A stretch of 64,000 nt of DNA from Hymenolepis diminuta (lineage: Eukaryota; Platyhelminthes; Cestoda; Cyclophyllidea; Hymenolepididae), in assembly GCA_900708905.1 (NCBI GenBank), contig CAADRB010000017.1, forward strand, positions 567,994-631,993, given 5' to 3'. This document shows, piece after piece, positions 14,001-28,053 of the stretch (the first letter of the stretch is position 1; each line of letters starts with the position of its first letter). Both the position numbers and the translations under genes were made by a program. The notes beneath the pieces are model-generated. The model searched no databases and was not told the origin of the DNA. It saw only the letters and a list, made by a program, of their open reading frames with translations.

Positions 14001-17000
14001 TTTTGAGAAAATATCAAACAAATGAATATCCATTTCATTTTATTTATCTACGTGCTCACCACTACTGTTGTAATAGCAAAACGTTAGACGCAATTGCGTG
14101 CCTTTATGCCGTAAAGATTTTAAGGGATTTTGAAATACATCACTTCTGTTGAAAAAAAGCTCCATCACTGTGACAATATGTGAAATACATTTGTTATGTA
14201 CACCTTATAATAAAATTATTCACGTATCGATTTTTAGATGCTGCCTATGCTGTAGTTAATCTATTACGCATTCCAGGTATAAAAATAAAGAAGTATTCTG
14301 ATATTATTTCTAACTTCTTTAATTAAATTAACACATGGACATCGAATATGACCACAAAATTTTCCGGTTTTCTTTGTCGGCTGCACCCTTTGGGAGAGTA
14401 CTAAATGAGATTTTTTTAGCTGAAAATCTTCTAAGCAACATTTCGATTCTAGTGAGAAGAATGTTATATAGAACCAACCACTCCTTTAATGAAAAACGGC
14501 TTCTTTTAACTATTAGAATCATCTAGAACTAGTCAACAAATGCATGGTTTGTAAAATAAAAACGAAACCTCAAGTACCTTTCGATTCTTCTCATATAATC
14601 CTCTTCTCTTCGATTTTTTATTTTAAAGTCGCACTTACATCCTTACAACATTCCACTCTTCAGATTCTTCTCAAGTGAATCAAAAGCGCAGTTACCCGCT
14701 TATTTGGAGTTTCATAAATCGAATAACCGAGATATTATTTTATAGTAATTAGTTGACAGCTCTTTGGATGCACAGTCTTCCTCTACTGTTTCTAAACTTT
14801 TATTAATTGTTTAAATGCTTTGTTTTACTAAATTGGTCTGATATTTCAAGACATTAAATTGTAATGGGCGGCTAAAAATGGCATAATTTACAATTTTTCA
14901 TGAAATTATTAAGTATGACTAAGTTTGTTTATTTTTAATTCTACCCTCCTTACTTACTATTCGCTAATGTAAGCCTTCAACTAACTACTCAATGCATATA
15001 AATATTAGACTGGAACCACAACCCGATTAAAATAATCCAGGCTTTCTTCCACTATGAATCTAGAATGTGTGGTTGATGAAATACATATAAGTGTAAATGT
15101 TTGATCTTGATAAACCTTCCGTAAATCCGGCTTTTATTAAAATTTCCTTTCGAGATTCAAGTTCTTTGGAATGTCATAATCCTCCTTCTTCAGTAACTGT
15201 CAAGTTGAAAACTATTATTTCCGATCTTCCACGCGTAAATTGATTAAATGGGCTACTTTTTAATTGAGAGATTATTTTAAAAATGAATTCATTGCTTCGC
15301 GTGGTTTAAGCTTACCTTTTCAACACCCTCTTCGAGCTTTCTTTGAAAGTTCTCGATTTCTCTACAAATAACGTGTTATTCAATACTTTACAAAATTTTT
15401 GAGAGCTTATCCACAGAAATGAAGGTTCTTTCTGCAAAAATTGAGGCTGAATATACTTGTGATGTCCCTTTTGCTTCTGCTTCCATTGTTTCTAATACTC
15501 CTACTAAAAATTGCCCTCTATCTCCTGCTACACCATTATCTCCAATTGTACTTTATGCCGCAAGTCCGATTCAGGCGACCATGACAGGAAGTTACACTCA
15601 TCAATCGGAGACGGTGTAAAAGTGACGAATCTCAGCACGTTGTGGAATCTTTCATGCCTAAAGTTGTTGCAGAATGACTTGCCTCTGAGTCGATCCAAAC
15701 AATAATCACTCCCGAAATCATGTGCGTGTGATCGTCAGACAAGTCAAATATGCCTCATACAAAACTCCTTAATTGTTCACCAAGATTAAGTCTCCAAAAT
15801 GTTTTGATTAGTGTAGCACTATTCGAGCCAAATCCATGATCGTTTGCCACCCTATACGATCGATATATTGGTGGATGATAAATGCAAAGAATCTGAGAAA
15901 TCGCTTATGCCAAACGTGATCCTCACACCGCGCACTCTCTTATCATCGGAATCTTATATGCTTTCAAACTTACATCCCAAGATTTCACATTCATATCAGT
16001 CTTGACGAGCCTATTTGAGGAATCCCCTATTCTGGTGGATTCATATTCAAAGGGGTCAAAGGCTATATCTCTTGAATTTGCCAAAACCGGTACCGGTATG
16101 TGTTATGCCTAGGCCAGGTATTTGCCACTCATAGCATAACAAAGTGACTTTGCCTCATAATATCACTTAGTTCTTTTCTACTTGATTTGAGGACTTTTGT
16201 CGTGTCCTAAATATTTATCTTTAATACTCTCCACTTAATTTCAATAGTCAGGATGAGCAACTTGTTGACGATGTGAAAAGGTGACTTACGGTGTCACAAG
16301 GAGAGAAGAAACTTTAAGAGATTCATTATTCTTCATTCTCGATATGCAACTTTAACGTTCAAATCAAAATCTGTTAAAACGAAGATTTGTTCGGACGCAT
16401 GTCACCTCTCTCCTCTGTGGAACCCCGAAACATCGGTAATCCAAATCAATCACCTACTACACCGTTACAATGAAAGCTTTAGAAGAGGTCAAAAAAGGGT
16501 AATCCAAATTTATGGACCGAAAATTCTCACCGGGAGGTATTGGATAAAATAAATAATTTTTATCCAGGAAAAATTAAATTAATAATTTTTTGTTAATTAT
16601 TCATAAAATTTGCATATATGTTAAAATGAGGTAAAAGCACTTGGTCTTTGTATGTGTAACCTTGAGTAAATTGAAGTAGTTAGCTTAATTTCGTATTATT
16701 TTTTAGTTTTGGCTTTTGTAGGCTATTTTTGGAGACTAATTAGTTCATAGCAATAAAATTCAAATTTCTGTTTGGTTAATTTTTGTATATATTGAACTGT
16801 TTACTAACAGACCATTAAAAACGTACATGCGACTTCTACCCTATTTGGCAGGAGTAATCATTAATTGCTTTTACTTTAATCTTCTACGTATTGTGGGTTT
16901 AAGTATAATGGCGAAGTAATGATCAACCGATATTTGACGAAAAACACCTTTATTGAGACATGTAACTCTACCATTTATGTTTTTTTCATTTCAGCTATTA

Positions 17001-20000
17001 AGGTTCAAGGACCAGTGAGTAACACAGCCGGTAAGCTTCATGGAAATAAGATCCAACCATGATACTTTTGATTTTCAGAACTGTCGAAAGAACGGGAAGT
17101 TGCTGATGGTAAATCAGGTTGGTATTTCGCCTATATATTCATAATTCTGTTATAAATGTTATTACTGACTCGCCTTTGTAAAAAATCACTCTCGACTAGT
17201 CCTTCCGGTGATTGTTTCAACTGGGGATCCAAATTCTGAAAGAGCAAATTTACTTATATTACGGCTAGAAGTTTCAAATAACTGAGCTATAGTTAAAGTG
17301 GCGCTTTTTGTCGTTACTATCCGCAATACACCGGCCTTGTTATTGGATAATATTAAATTCCAACTTAAGGCACCTCGATAATGACTTGCAACCGCCATAA
17401 TATGAGCTGATCTTTATATCTTTATTGTTGCCATACTAGTTACTATATATGGCAATGAATGATACTGGAGGATTCCAGTGATGAGAAGACCGGTAACCTC
17501 GTCTTTATTAACAAAAAATGGATATGTTTAAATGAAAAAGCATAAATTATCATGGAGAATCCTGCAATCCTATTAATGAGGATGATGAATTCAAAATAGA
17601 ACCTTGATATTTGCCTCTTTCATGGATGTAGATTAGCGTAGTTCCGCAGTATTAAGATGACCACTCTGTCAATATTTAATACAATCCCCACACTTTTTTA
17701 TCTGAATAGAGGTTGAAGTATGCATGTGCTGACCAGTAAAATACTGTTATATAATACACTGGTAACAGCCATCCTAGAATATTTCGCATCCCTGTGTACT
17801 GTGCACGGTTTTATCAAAAGGAGGAATTTCGATTTAATAGTCAGACCGGAAAGTACAAAGACACTATCACTGGCTTAAATCATCTATGCGTCACAAGACA
17901 TTTATTTCCGAACATTAAATCCGATTGAATTTGTTTTCTGTAATCTATAATGCTAAAATTTTACTTTTCTAAATGATTATTTATTAAATATTAAATAATT
18001 TTAGTTTAGCTCTTTATCATAGAAGTATTTTTTAATGCAATAGAGATAAATTAACACAGAATGCTTCTTCCCATTTTTAGTGGTTTCGCAAGCATCTGCA
18101 GAGTCGGGCTCCGCTCTTAATAAAGGTAGTTATTAAACTTTTTCCTGTTTATAACTATAGTAAACTTAGAATTAATTTAATTTTAAAATTGTGATCATTA
18201 TATGATTAAAAAAAGCTTTTCTGAAATAATTTACGTAAGATAAAATCACTCAGAATAATAAAATTTTCAAAATTATAATACAATTTCTTTAAAAATGAGA
18301 ATGATTATGTTACTTCTTGTGAATAATATCATAAATACAGTGTAAATTTTAAAAATATCAATTCTGGTTTCGATCACACCAATGAAAACGGCATTATTAA
18401 AATTTTTATTGTCTTTTAGTTGCTGCTAATACGAATCGTGTGTATATAATATTTTACATAAAAATTAACATTTATTTAATAATTTAACTTTAAAGCTAAT
18501 TTAACACCAATGATTTAACAAGATTATTAAAAAACATATCAATAATATACTAATTAATTAAATATTAACAATCACTCTCTCACGAAAAAAATTTGTCAAA
18601 AGTTCTGGGTATGAAATGTTAATTTATCAAAATTAATTGGCAGGAATCATTCATTTATATATTAATAATCATTCAAATTATAAATTTTATGTGCATTAAA
18701 TATTTTATACTAATTTTAAGGTGAACAAACGGATAACAGTAAGTTAATGAGAAAGAAATAACTTTTCTTCATTTTTCATTATGAATTTTTATTCAATGTT
18801 ATAATTTACTAGCGAGTAAACCGTCCTCGCAACGTGTAGGTAAGTTATAAAATTTAAATTAAATTTAATATAATTAATTTACACAAATCACAAATTAATG
18901 AAGAAGAAAACTATAACATACTGTTTGTTAAAATTACTTTTATGAAAACTAATTAAATATTTTATGAATTTCGTACTTTTTGATTAAACAAAAAGAAATT
19001 TAACATAACAAAATTTTTAATTGACATTTAAACTATTTACTTTACTTGACAATCAGCAAACATGCGACCGGAAAATACAACAAGTTTTTTGTATATTCGT
19101 GCATCATCCCGAGACTAAAAACGCCAATTTTGCTCAATAATGTTCAACTATAATTTCAAATATCTCTTTCATAATACACTGGTGCAATTCCTAATTAAGC
19201 AGTTCGTGAGATCCCTAATTAATTACCATTTAAAGATGTAGAAAGAGAGATCATCAAGCCTTCAAGTGGTACATTGGACTGTTTGAATGCTTGACCTGCA
19301 GGATTTAATTTCGTCTTTTCCGCACATCAACATGCTCCAATCTGTAGAGCCTCACTTGCATTTTGTTACATATTTAAAATATTTTTCATTACACCGAGAA
19401 ACTGATTGGGCCTGAGTTTCATAGCTTCTCACAAAGAGCAGAGATTCGTTTAGTAGGGAAGATATCATGTTATTTACTTTAAACTTTTATTCCAGAGGCA
19501 ATGTACAACAGCTGGGCGGATAGAGGCGATCAAGGTCGATCCGAAGCTCCACCGAGTGTAACTCTTTCAGCAATTGCTGGTCGAAAGGGTAGCGCTCAAG
19601 CACCATCAGGTAAGTTACTCCACGTAAATTAAAGTATTTTTAATTGAAACATATCGTATAGAAGTCCTAGAATCACCTAGAAAGTAGAGAAGGCCCGCTT
19701 TGCTATCTATTAACCTCACAACATCAAGAAAGGGACTAGAGCTGGATAAATGGTTTAGAAAGGAACAATGAAGGCTAAAAAAGACTAAAGTAAATTTGGC
19801 GGTTAAAAGGTAAAATTAAAATGTGCTGAAGTTTGCTAAACAACGTAAGAGAAGACATTCATTTCATAGGTAGAAGGAGGTGAAGTTCATAATTAAATAT
19901 TAGGAAACTGAAATAAAAATATGGGGTACTTAAGGAATATTTAGCGAAAATTTTGCCTCTGAATCTGCTTATTTCTTTTCTCGCTTGTTTATTGAATAAG

Positions 20001-23000
20001 TAGATAACAAAGTTAAATGTTTAAAATTTAGGGAGGAGATGAATGGGATCTATGGCACTCTTTACTTGTGTTTCTCAGTACTCTCAAATAAAAAAACCTA
20101 TGTTGATAAAAATAGTATGTAGTTTCATTGTCTCCATGGTAACATTGATTAGATTAGTCTGAGTTATATGGTGGTTTGATCATCACAGCAGTTTTAATAT
20201 TTTGTCCCTTGTATTTAAAATTCATTAACAAATAATTACAAAAGTCTTAAAAATTCATAATATTATAGGTCAACAGACACCACCGGGAGAATTTCGATTA
20301 TCAAACAGAAACTTATTTTATCATTCCTCCCATTTGCATTTTCGATTCAATCATGCCAGTCAGTACAACTCAAACAAATAACGGGTTCCAGAGAACCAAC
20401 TGTAAAATTTGGCAGAATTACTCAAAAATAGTAAACAATCACTTTAGTATTTGGTTTTATGCAAAGAAAGTGCATATTCGTTGTGGTTCAAGGCCGAAAT
20501 TTATTTCTTCAAAGCAAAGCTTAATTCAAAAAGAATTATAAACTCGATTTTTTACATTTATAAGATTTAACTGAATGAATATAAAGGAGTTATAACTGTC
20601 AATCGAATTGATTTTGTTGCGTCGTCATGGTATTCATAACATTTATTACTCGAGGTTTTCATAATCAAAGCGATTGATTTGTTTTAAATAAACGAATAAA
20701 TGACTTCATTCCAGTGTCTATTCATTAAAACCTTCCGAGTGAAAGTAGAAAGAGTAATTTTACGATCTGAACGCCGATACTTCGACCAGGGAGGAGGAAA
20801 ACACAAGTTTTTGTTTGTTATTAGCGAAAACTTATTACAGTTCAATTCAAATTATATATGGCATAAGGGATAATCGCAATTTTAATTTCGTCATGAAAAA
20901 ATATTTGATAATTATTTGCAACTATATTTTCGTATTGATTAGCACCTCATTTTGTGTAATTAAAAGGAAATTGACGTTGTTTATTTCGTCTACTTGATTA
21001 AAATCCCATATCAAACAATTGACATAAAGTGAGACATACATATTTACTGTGAGGCGAGCAAAGTAAAATCGATACAGTTCGGTCTGGAAATAAAGGATTG
21101 CATAAATCTACCTTTGTGACTGGTACCTCTGTGTTCCTAAGAGCTTCAGGATTTGAGAGTTTTGAGCATCCTGTTTGTTTGAAACCAGGATTTGTGGGTG
21201 ACTGGGTGTAACCAAGCATTTGTGGCTATCCCAAGTTATGTTGGCGTCTTCTGGTCTCTAAGTCCAACATGTCTTGAGAATTCAGTCGAAGCTTAATTTT
21301 AAATGAGACTGAGTAAAAAGCTGAACCAAATTTAGGTTTTCAAGAACAAGGGTTTCAATTCTTTTGCATTTATGTGACCCCGCTTTCCGCAAACAAGTTC
21401 AACTTTGTCTAATAACAGAAGAAAGTGTATATCTTAATTATCCAAGTATAAACTATTTGGTACTGGCGCCACTTCAATGTTTTGAGTCAAAGAGGCGTTT
21501 GCTAGTACATCTGTATGTGTTTCAACGTTAGAGTTAACTTCATCTTTCTTTAATTCTCACGTACACCATTAACTTATATTTAACTCGAATTATAGGAAAA
21601 TATTAGTGAATTTTGTTGTCCTATTAGCATTTTGATTTTATCGGATGTCGAGTATTTGACAAAACTGTCATTGTCCTTCAGTGTTTACCTTAATTTATCT
21701 TGTGTGTTTCAATGCCTTTCTGATTAACGTCATAATGTGAGGTTCATCGGTTTTCTTTCTCCCTGTTTGAAAGATCGTCAGGAAAATTGTTTTATTCCAA
21801 TAGAAAGAATTAATGTGTCTGGGGTTTGCATCGGTATGTCTGATGTAAAATATCAAAATATGCATTGATTGACAATTTATCTACACAAACCATGGAAAAT
21901 TAATAACGAATACAGAAATTACCCACAAATTTTAAAATAAAAGGCCACATAATACTCTGCAAAAGTCGCTTAGAAAAAATATTGCACTTAAAGAAAATTG
22001 TGAGAATATTTTTGAAACTTCTTTTGCAGAAGCACATTCCTCTAATACATCGGTGCATGAGTTTTTGGAAGAACGCTATACAAAAGGATTCAATTGGCAG
22101 TCACAAGGAAATCTGGTAAATTTATAAAATTATTGCAGAATGTCAAGATTAAATGTTTAAAACAAAATAAATATTTCAAAAGACAATACTTTAAATATGA
22201 AATTAAGCCAACTTTAAATTTTTATTTAAGAAAAGTTTTGATATCAAATTTAATATAATACAGCAAAATTAGATTTTTTAATAAATTCACTCCTATTTTC
22301 AATAATATGTGGAATTTTTAACTTAAAATTACGAAATGTTGTACTCCCTTTTATATTTTTGCATAACTTGGAAAGAAATATTTTTTAATCTAGTAATTAT
22401 GATAGCCGATTAAAGACACTTATTTTAATGACAAGAGAATTAATTATTTGTGGATATTTTTGAATCAACTTGAATAATGTTTGAAGATTTATAAATTTGT
22501 CAATTAGTTGAATATTCCAAGTGTCTGGGCATTGTGTGAATTCACCCGCCTTCGATCGACCTCAATGCTGACTCCAAAAGTCTCCACTGTTAGCTTCGCA
22601 CCTGTTGTGAAGAAGAACGTAGGAAATTCGAGCGTCATTTGAGCGCTTTTTGTTTGCTGTAGTTTGTGGTTTCACAGATCCGCACAGCTTTATTTTTCTG
22701 TCTCTGTGGTTTGGATGATTTTTGCAATGCCACTTATTTACGTGGACAACTACAGTATGAAACTCAGTGTTTTCTACTTTCAACCCAATGCGTTTTTTAA
22801 TGTAAAAAAAGTATTAAACCCTCCTTCTTTGCAAGTTCCTTCACAGTCAGAATGGGAGTCTCCAATTTAACTGATAAATAAGACTTTACATTGAGCTGTT
22901 TGCTGAAAGACTTGGTTTTGGTTGTGATTGCTGTGTCACACTTTTCTTGATGATTTTGGGCACAAAATAACGTTTTTATCACATTTAACATGAAAGCTCT

Positions 23001-26000
23001 ATTAAGGTGATTATTTTTATTCATTTCTAGTCAGTACAAGAGTCACTAAATGTGCCGGCGAACGCCACAGTTCATACCCACGTCAAGATGAACTACAAAT
23101 CGTCAGAATTGGTTATTCAAATCAAGAACGTGGAAAATGCTCCAGGCGAAGAAAATGCCGGTTCTCAAGCTTATCAGGTACGTTTTTCATTGCCCGTTTA
23201 ACTGTAACTCAGTCCATATTTAAATTTCGACCTCATAAACAGTGATCTTCAGATTTTATCACTACTTTAATTTTTAATAAGGAGAAATATACGATGTTAG
23301 TTATTGAAATAAAGCCTAAACTCTCTTCTTCTTTGTTATTAAATTATAAAAAATAATACAGTAACAGTATTATTTAGATTTTCCACATTTTCGGTTCATG
23401 ATAGGTTTAAATAAAATTGAATAATATTGCGATAATGATTGGATTTTTTTAGTAAGAAAGGCGATATTCATCAGCTCATCCAATTGGAGTAGATTGGATG
23501 GGTAGAAGAAACATTGGTAGATTGGAGGTTTGCAAAGAATACTGAAAGCTTATTACTCCCGAAAAAGAATAAATTAGTGGAGTTTTCCGTTTTTTAAGTG
23601 ATAAATATTGTGGTCTGGAGAATTTAAACAACATGAAATTATTGATAATTAGGTCATTTTTATTGAAAAATATTTCTCTCTGGCTATGCTTGTCCGTAAG
23701 GTTTATACTATTTTTATAAATGAACGGACATATTATTATGGTTAAGGTAAGTGGACAGTACATGTAGCTAGAGGCTGTTTTCACCTTTCTCTTATAGCCA
23801 TCGGATCGATTATATAGCATCTGTATCTGTATATAGCAGTTGTATATAGCATCTCAAGTAAGTCACTATGGAAAGGAAATCAAAACAAGAAATTAGTACA
23901 AAATTTCACTTAATTGTAGGATTATCTTTGTACTTTAACTTAATCGATTTTTAGCGCGGTAAATTAGAAGCATAAAAATTAATTACTGTTTAAAATCCAA
24001 AGCTGTTGTTTATCTACTCATTTGATACTTAAGTTTTGTAGGTATTATGGTTGACTGATAATTCGTAAAGTAAAGAGGAAATCCACTTCGTTTTTCTCCA
24101 TTTTTGTTAAATTGAATGATCCTCCGATCAATAATACGATTATTTCATCTCCCTAATTAGTCAAAGCAGTTCCATGCCCATTGTATTAGGGATATTATGA
24201 ACGTTGCATGGAGAAACTAGTTTTAATAATTACTTGTGGAATAACGTAGGAGGTTTAAACATATAGGGATGACTAAACCGATGAAATATAGACAAAAATA
24301 AAGAGCTCAAAAGCACGAAGAAAGGTCAAATAACGATCACTAGAACTCGAGTCAGGTAAGCATGCATATCCCAGGATTATGATGAGCAATTAAGCACGAC
24401 ATCACAACGGATTAGGATAGAGGGTAGGCATCCCGAAGCCGCTCTCCTATAAACCTTTTAATGACCAGACTTTGTCGAAGTGGTTAAGCATTTCATATCA
24501 CTGGACCTCTGAAGTGGTGGACGTTTGAGTTAATCACTAGGCCATCGGCTAACATGCTCATTTAAAAATTTACAATGCTAGCTTTCGAATATATCTAAAT
24601 CCTTTGATTTACTTTAATTCTTGTCTTTGCAGGTTAGATTGGCACTCATCGGTTTGAAAAAGAAGAAACGCTGGCACTCGCATATCGTTCCAGCACCAAA
24701 TCCAGTCTTCAACGAAGAAGCCGTTTTTAAAGGCATAACTTCAGGTAAGAAAGACTGTTTAATTAGACGGAAACCCAATCTTTCTTGCTTTTATATGGTT
24801 GCAGAAGTTAATCAACGAATAATCGAGTACTAATTAAATTGAGTATTACAATCAAACTCTACTTCCCTTTCCCAGACGAACTTGCAAAAATGGCTCTTCG
24901 GATGCGACTGTACAGTTGTACGAAACATCGTCGCAACTTTATTTTCGCAGAATCAACAGTATCATTTACTGCCTTGAATCTTCGTGCTGGTGAGGCAGAT
25001 ATTCCTTTCGCGCTTGTCTCCAAAGTTGGTCACGAAAGCGTAGTGGATTCGGTTAGCATTTTTTCCCATTATCATGTACCGTAAGACCTATCCTTACCAT
25101 ATATGATAATCTGTCTTTTGGATAAAATAAATGTAGGAGAGTGACATTGGAGATGACACTATGAGCAATAGCCGTTTTGGATCACCACTATCAATACATA
25201 GTCGAATAAGCCGTAGGTCTTCAACGAGGTCTCACCGATCCGGTTCGCGGCATCAGCGTCCACCGTCGGCAAGTTCTGTCGCTTCGAGGAAGGCAAACAC
25301 TAATACAATGCCTGAACTGGAGACTGCCCGACGTGTGGCTGCTGATCGAGAGGCCAATTGGCCAGAATTACTCTGTGGCTTGGCTTACAATAACACCACG
25401 AAAAGACTCAGTATCAGTGTACTGCGGGCTAATCGACTCAAAATTCCTGAGGGTTCTTTCAGATCACCAAGCAAGTGGAGCCATAAATTTAGATATTTTA
25501 AAAGCGTTGTGGTGGCACATGATTAGCACTTCTTAAGGCTAACTGAGATGTCCACAGCTTTAAGCAATAACCCATAAAAACTGAGGTGGCAGTGGTTACT
25601 AGATCAATGCCCGCCGTCACACTTCTAGTGAGGCGTGTGACCAATCGCCCTGATTAAATCTGATCGACGAAAAGGAGAGTTTTTCATAAGAGAGACTCCA
25701 GGATACCATCTCTCTATGCAAGTTAATTGTTCTTAATATTTCTTCGAATTGGAAGATTTCGAGAAAGAGCACTTATTTCAATGAGCGGTAAACAAAAATA
25801 CCCTTTTGATTCATGAAGAAGGGTCAAAAACTTTAGGGAAGAGGACAATTCAAACAGAGGTTGAAGATCATATGAGTAAAAAGATAGGTAAAAATTATCT
25901 AGAATGTGGAATTAACAAAAAATTTTACGTTCCTTGCAACAGGAATTCAAACTATATGTTAGAAATAATAATGATCTAAGAACATTTGTTCCTAAATTCT

Positions 26001-28053
26001 TTAAACTGAGCAAAAGCCGATTGATCGACTAAAAATTCCTCTTCTTGTGATTTGTTATTACCCACGGAAATACAAAAACTAGTATATTTTTTAGTTATGG
26101 GAAAATTTTTTTAATACAGAAAGTGGCAAAATAGTCCATTAAATAATGAAACGTAGTGAAGTTAGTTAGAAGGCAGATAATGAAGTCAGGAACAAGAAAT
26201 TTTATTTTATTGCCTTTACTGTTCAAATACACTTATTTTTCCTCTAGTTGCCAGGGTTAAATCCTATTTACTATGTTCGGAGCTCATTGGGTAGTCGGTT
26301 TAATTAAGCGGTTGATTAAGTCATCATTATAAATGTGTCATCATATATTCTCGTTTATAATAATAAGCCCTCTTTCCATATCCGCATACATCATTAACTT
26401 TTTATAAATGAAAAGTCTGATTTCAAAGGATAAAATTCTGCATTTAAATGAAATACAAGGGAATATTTTTGGATTCATAGCATGTAAAAGGTTGTTAGCC
26501 ACAGGAGCATAAGCAAGTGTTCTGGCGACTTTAGGAATGCTTCATCATTAAATAAAATTTAAAGTTTTATTCTTGTTCAAATTGTAATTTAATTTTATAA
26601 TTTGAAATAGAAAAATCTATAAAAGCTAATTTCTTTACTTAACGTGTATATTTGCCAATTGATTCAAATATTTATTTAATTTTTATAAACTAACATATGG
26701 TACGATTTGGGAGATTGTTGAGGCGACCACCCTGAAGAACATCAATTATGTTTGTCCTTTAATCAAAGTATGTAGTGACAATAATTACAGAAATGTACTT
26801 AATTTTAAAATAAATGACGCTAAAGATATTAATTTTATTTTTTACAAATTACTTTAGTTGCTAAAATGTAATTATAGTGCTAATTACTTGATAATTTGCC
26901 TCCTATTGATGATAAAAGTTTAACTATTTCTGATAGTAGAAAACAATTTTAATTGATTTTATTTTATTTTGTTTTTAAGTTTACGAACTTCATCCCTTGT
27001 GTATCAATTTATTCATTATTGAACTGCGAATTCAGTCCCGCCTTTACTGTAAATTATTAAATAATCTGGCAGCCAATCAGTTCCATAATAAATTGAAGAG
27101 AGTAATCAGTGAGTTACTAGCAATGTGCCTTTCTCCAGAAGTCTTGATGAGCACTGCAAATAGGTGCGATGTGTAGTAACGGCCATTTATCATTGAAATA
27201 TGATACTCATGTAAGGAGAGCGAGAGGTAATTGAGGGAGAAAGGAGGGAAAATGAAGAACAGGGAGAGAGCTTGTTTGTACTGAACGTCTTCAACAAGGC
27301 ATATGTAAATAAAATTGGCGAAGTAACTGAGTCACCGCGAGGCAGAGGCGAACGAAAATCAACATTTGATAACGAATCTTTACGCCTTAGAAATATGGAT
27401 ATGAAATCCACTGACTGTATCTGAAAATAGAAATAATTTCGCACAAAAAATAGTTTAAATTAATATGCTTTAAAAATAATTCTGTGAAGCACTTCTGGAA
27501 CAAACTTTCAGTCCCCTCCCAGGCTTTACTCATTTAAGTTACTTCTCAATTTTTGCCAGTTTTGAAGCCTTTCGCATTTTGACGTATAATCTCTCCTCTG
27601 ATATTTTAATACCTCATTTAACCGAGAAAATTTTGATTCACATTCATAAATATTTCAGAGGTCTACGTGTCTCTGACGCTGGTATCCGAGACAGGGGAGG
27701 AGATAACAAGCAGTCATACCCATGATGTTCACTTGGCTGTCAACACTGAATTCGGGGAGAAATTCGCCTTTGATATGAACTCTCTCAGCCCTCGAGAGGT
27801 TACTCTCTTCGTGCGTGTCTTCCAAAAACACCACATTCATAAACACGAAAGTCTCGGATGGTTCGCCATAGGTGAGCCCCTTCAAAACTCTTGATCACAA
27901 ATGTTTGAAAACTTGGTAAACAAGCGTGTATACACTAATTATATTTCAGGTGCAAAGAACAACGGTGAGGAGGAACGCAGTCACTGGAATGAGATGCTGC
28001 AAGCACAAGGCAAAGAAATTTCTCGGTGGCATGTCCTCAATGAGAATGTCTAA
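8038..28053 (+). CDS. SYT14/16-like: synaptotagmin-14/16-like double-C2 protein (14 exons, 514 aa)
   Basis: Exons: 8038-8158, 16995-17030, 17079-17108, 18081-18125, 18721-18738, 18813-18839, 19496-19609, 22030-22115, 23031-23177, 24633-24744, 24876-25051, 25137-25452, 27659-27871, 27950-28053. All junctions are GT-AG and keep frame. Residues 1-40 hold a GGLFTCCF motif, a likely palmitoylation site; no membrane helix is seen. Residues 41-130 are a disordered linker built from small exons. C2A is about 165-300 (PAPNPVFNEEAVF), then an Arg/Ser-rich linker (about 313-350), then C2B about 360-510 (PELLCGLAYNNTTKRLS) ending SRWHVL. The GEEERSHWNEM block and the missing Ca2+-binding Asp residues fit SYT14/16, Ca2+-independent trafficking proteins. 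Exon 1 is joined by phase and motif across 8.8 kb and is less certain. The donor at 25453 (GAGG|GTTCTT) is weak, so a small extra exon may be missing in C2B. Confidence 0.86.
8159..16994 (+). other. intron 1 of the SYT14/16-like gene (8.8 kb)
   Basis: Long AT-rich intron starting GTAAGC and ending TTTCAG. No nested gene was recognised. The stretch 15410-15960 is less AT-rich and holds two overlapping open frames (15419-15619, 15511-15705) with no similarity I can name; it may be a decayed repeat. Elsewhere only AT-rich sequence and chance frames were seen. Confidence 0.6.
16995..18839 (+). other. microexon cassette of the SYT14/16-like gene (exons 2-6)
   Basis: Five consecutive coding exons of 36, 30, 45, 18 and 27 nt (16995-17030, 17079-17108, 18081-18125, 18721-18738, 18813-18839). 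Each has its own AG acceptor and GT donor; donors include GTAAGC, GTAGTT and GTAAGT. Each begins and ends in phase 1, so any combination can be skipped without shifting frame. Exon 7 (114 nt) is also phase 1-1. They encode the Ser/Ala/Gln-rich linker ahead of C2A. The 18-nt exon codes for only about six residues. Exon 3 has a second in-frame donor 9 nt downstream (17117). Confidence 0.8.
24395..24560 (-). repeat. tRNA-derived SINE, diverged copy
   Basis: In the minus-strand reading, this stretch carries the family block TCTGGTCATTAA... followed by a GGAGAGCGGCTTCGGGATG...CCCTCTA block. These match the tails of the copies at 55930-56085 and 57127-57345. It lies in intron 9 of the SYT14/16-like gene, in antisense orientation. 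Confidence 0.5.
25600..25735 (+). repeat. tRNA-derived SINE, diverged copy
   Basis: Contains ACCAATCGCCCTGATTAAAT then TTTTTCATAAGAGAGACTCC and ATACCATCTCTCTATGCAAG, the tail blocks shared by the family members at 55930 and 57127. It sits in intron 12 of the SYT14/16-like gene. The tRNA-like head is not clear in this copy. Confidence 0.55.

Noticed and set aside
23811..23855. Short tandem TATATAGCA repeats
   Set aside because: Only about three imperfect units; ordinary AT-rich intron sequence.
24478..24560. Possible tRNA-Ser/Leu-like gene on the plus strand (GTCGAAGTGGTTAAG...)
   Set aside because: The cloverleaf does not close and the stretch is explained as a reverse-oriented SINE copy.
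27655..27885. Minus-strand frame over exon 13 of the SYT14/16-like gene
   Set aside because: Antisense shadow of the C2B exon.
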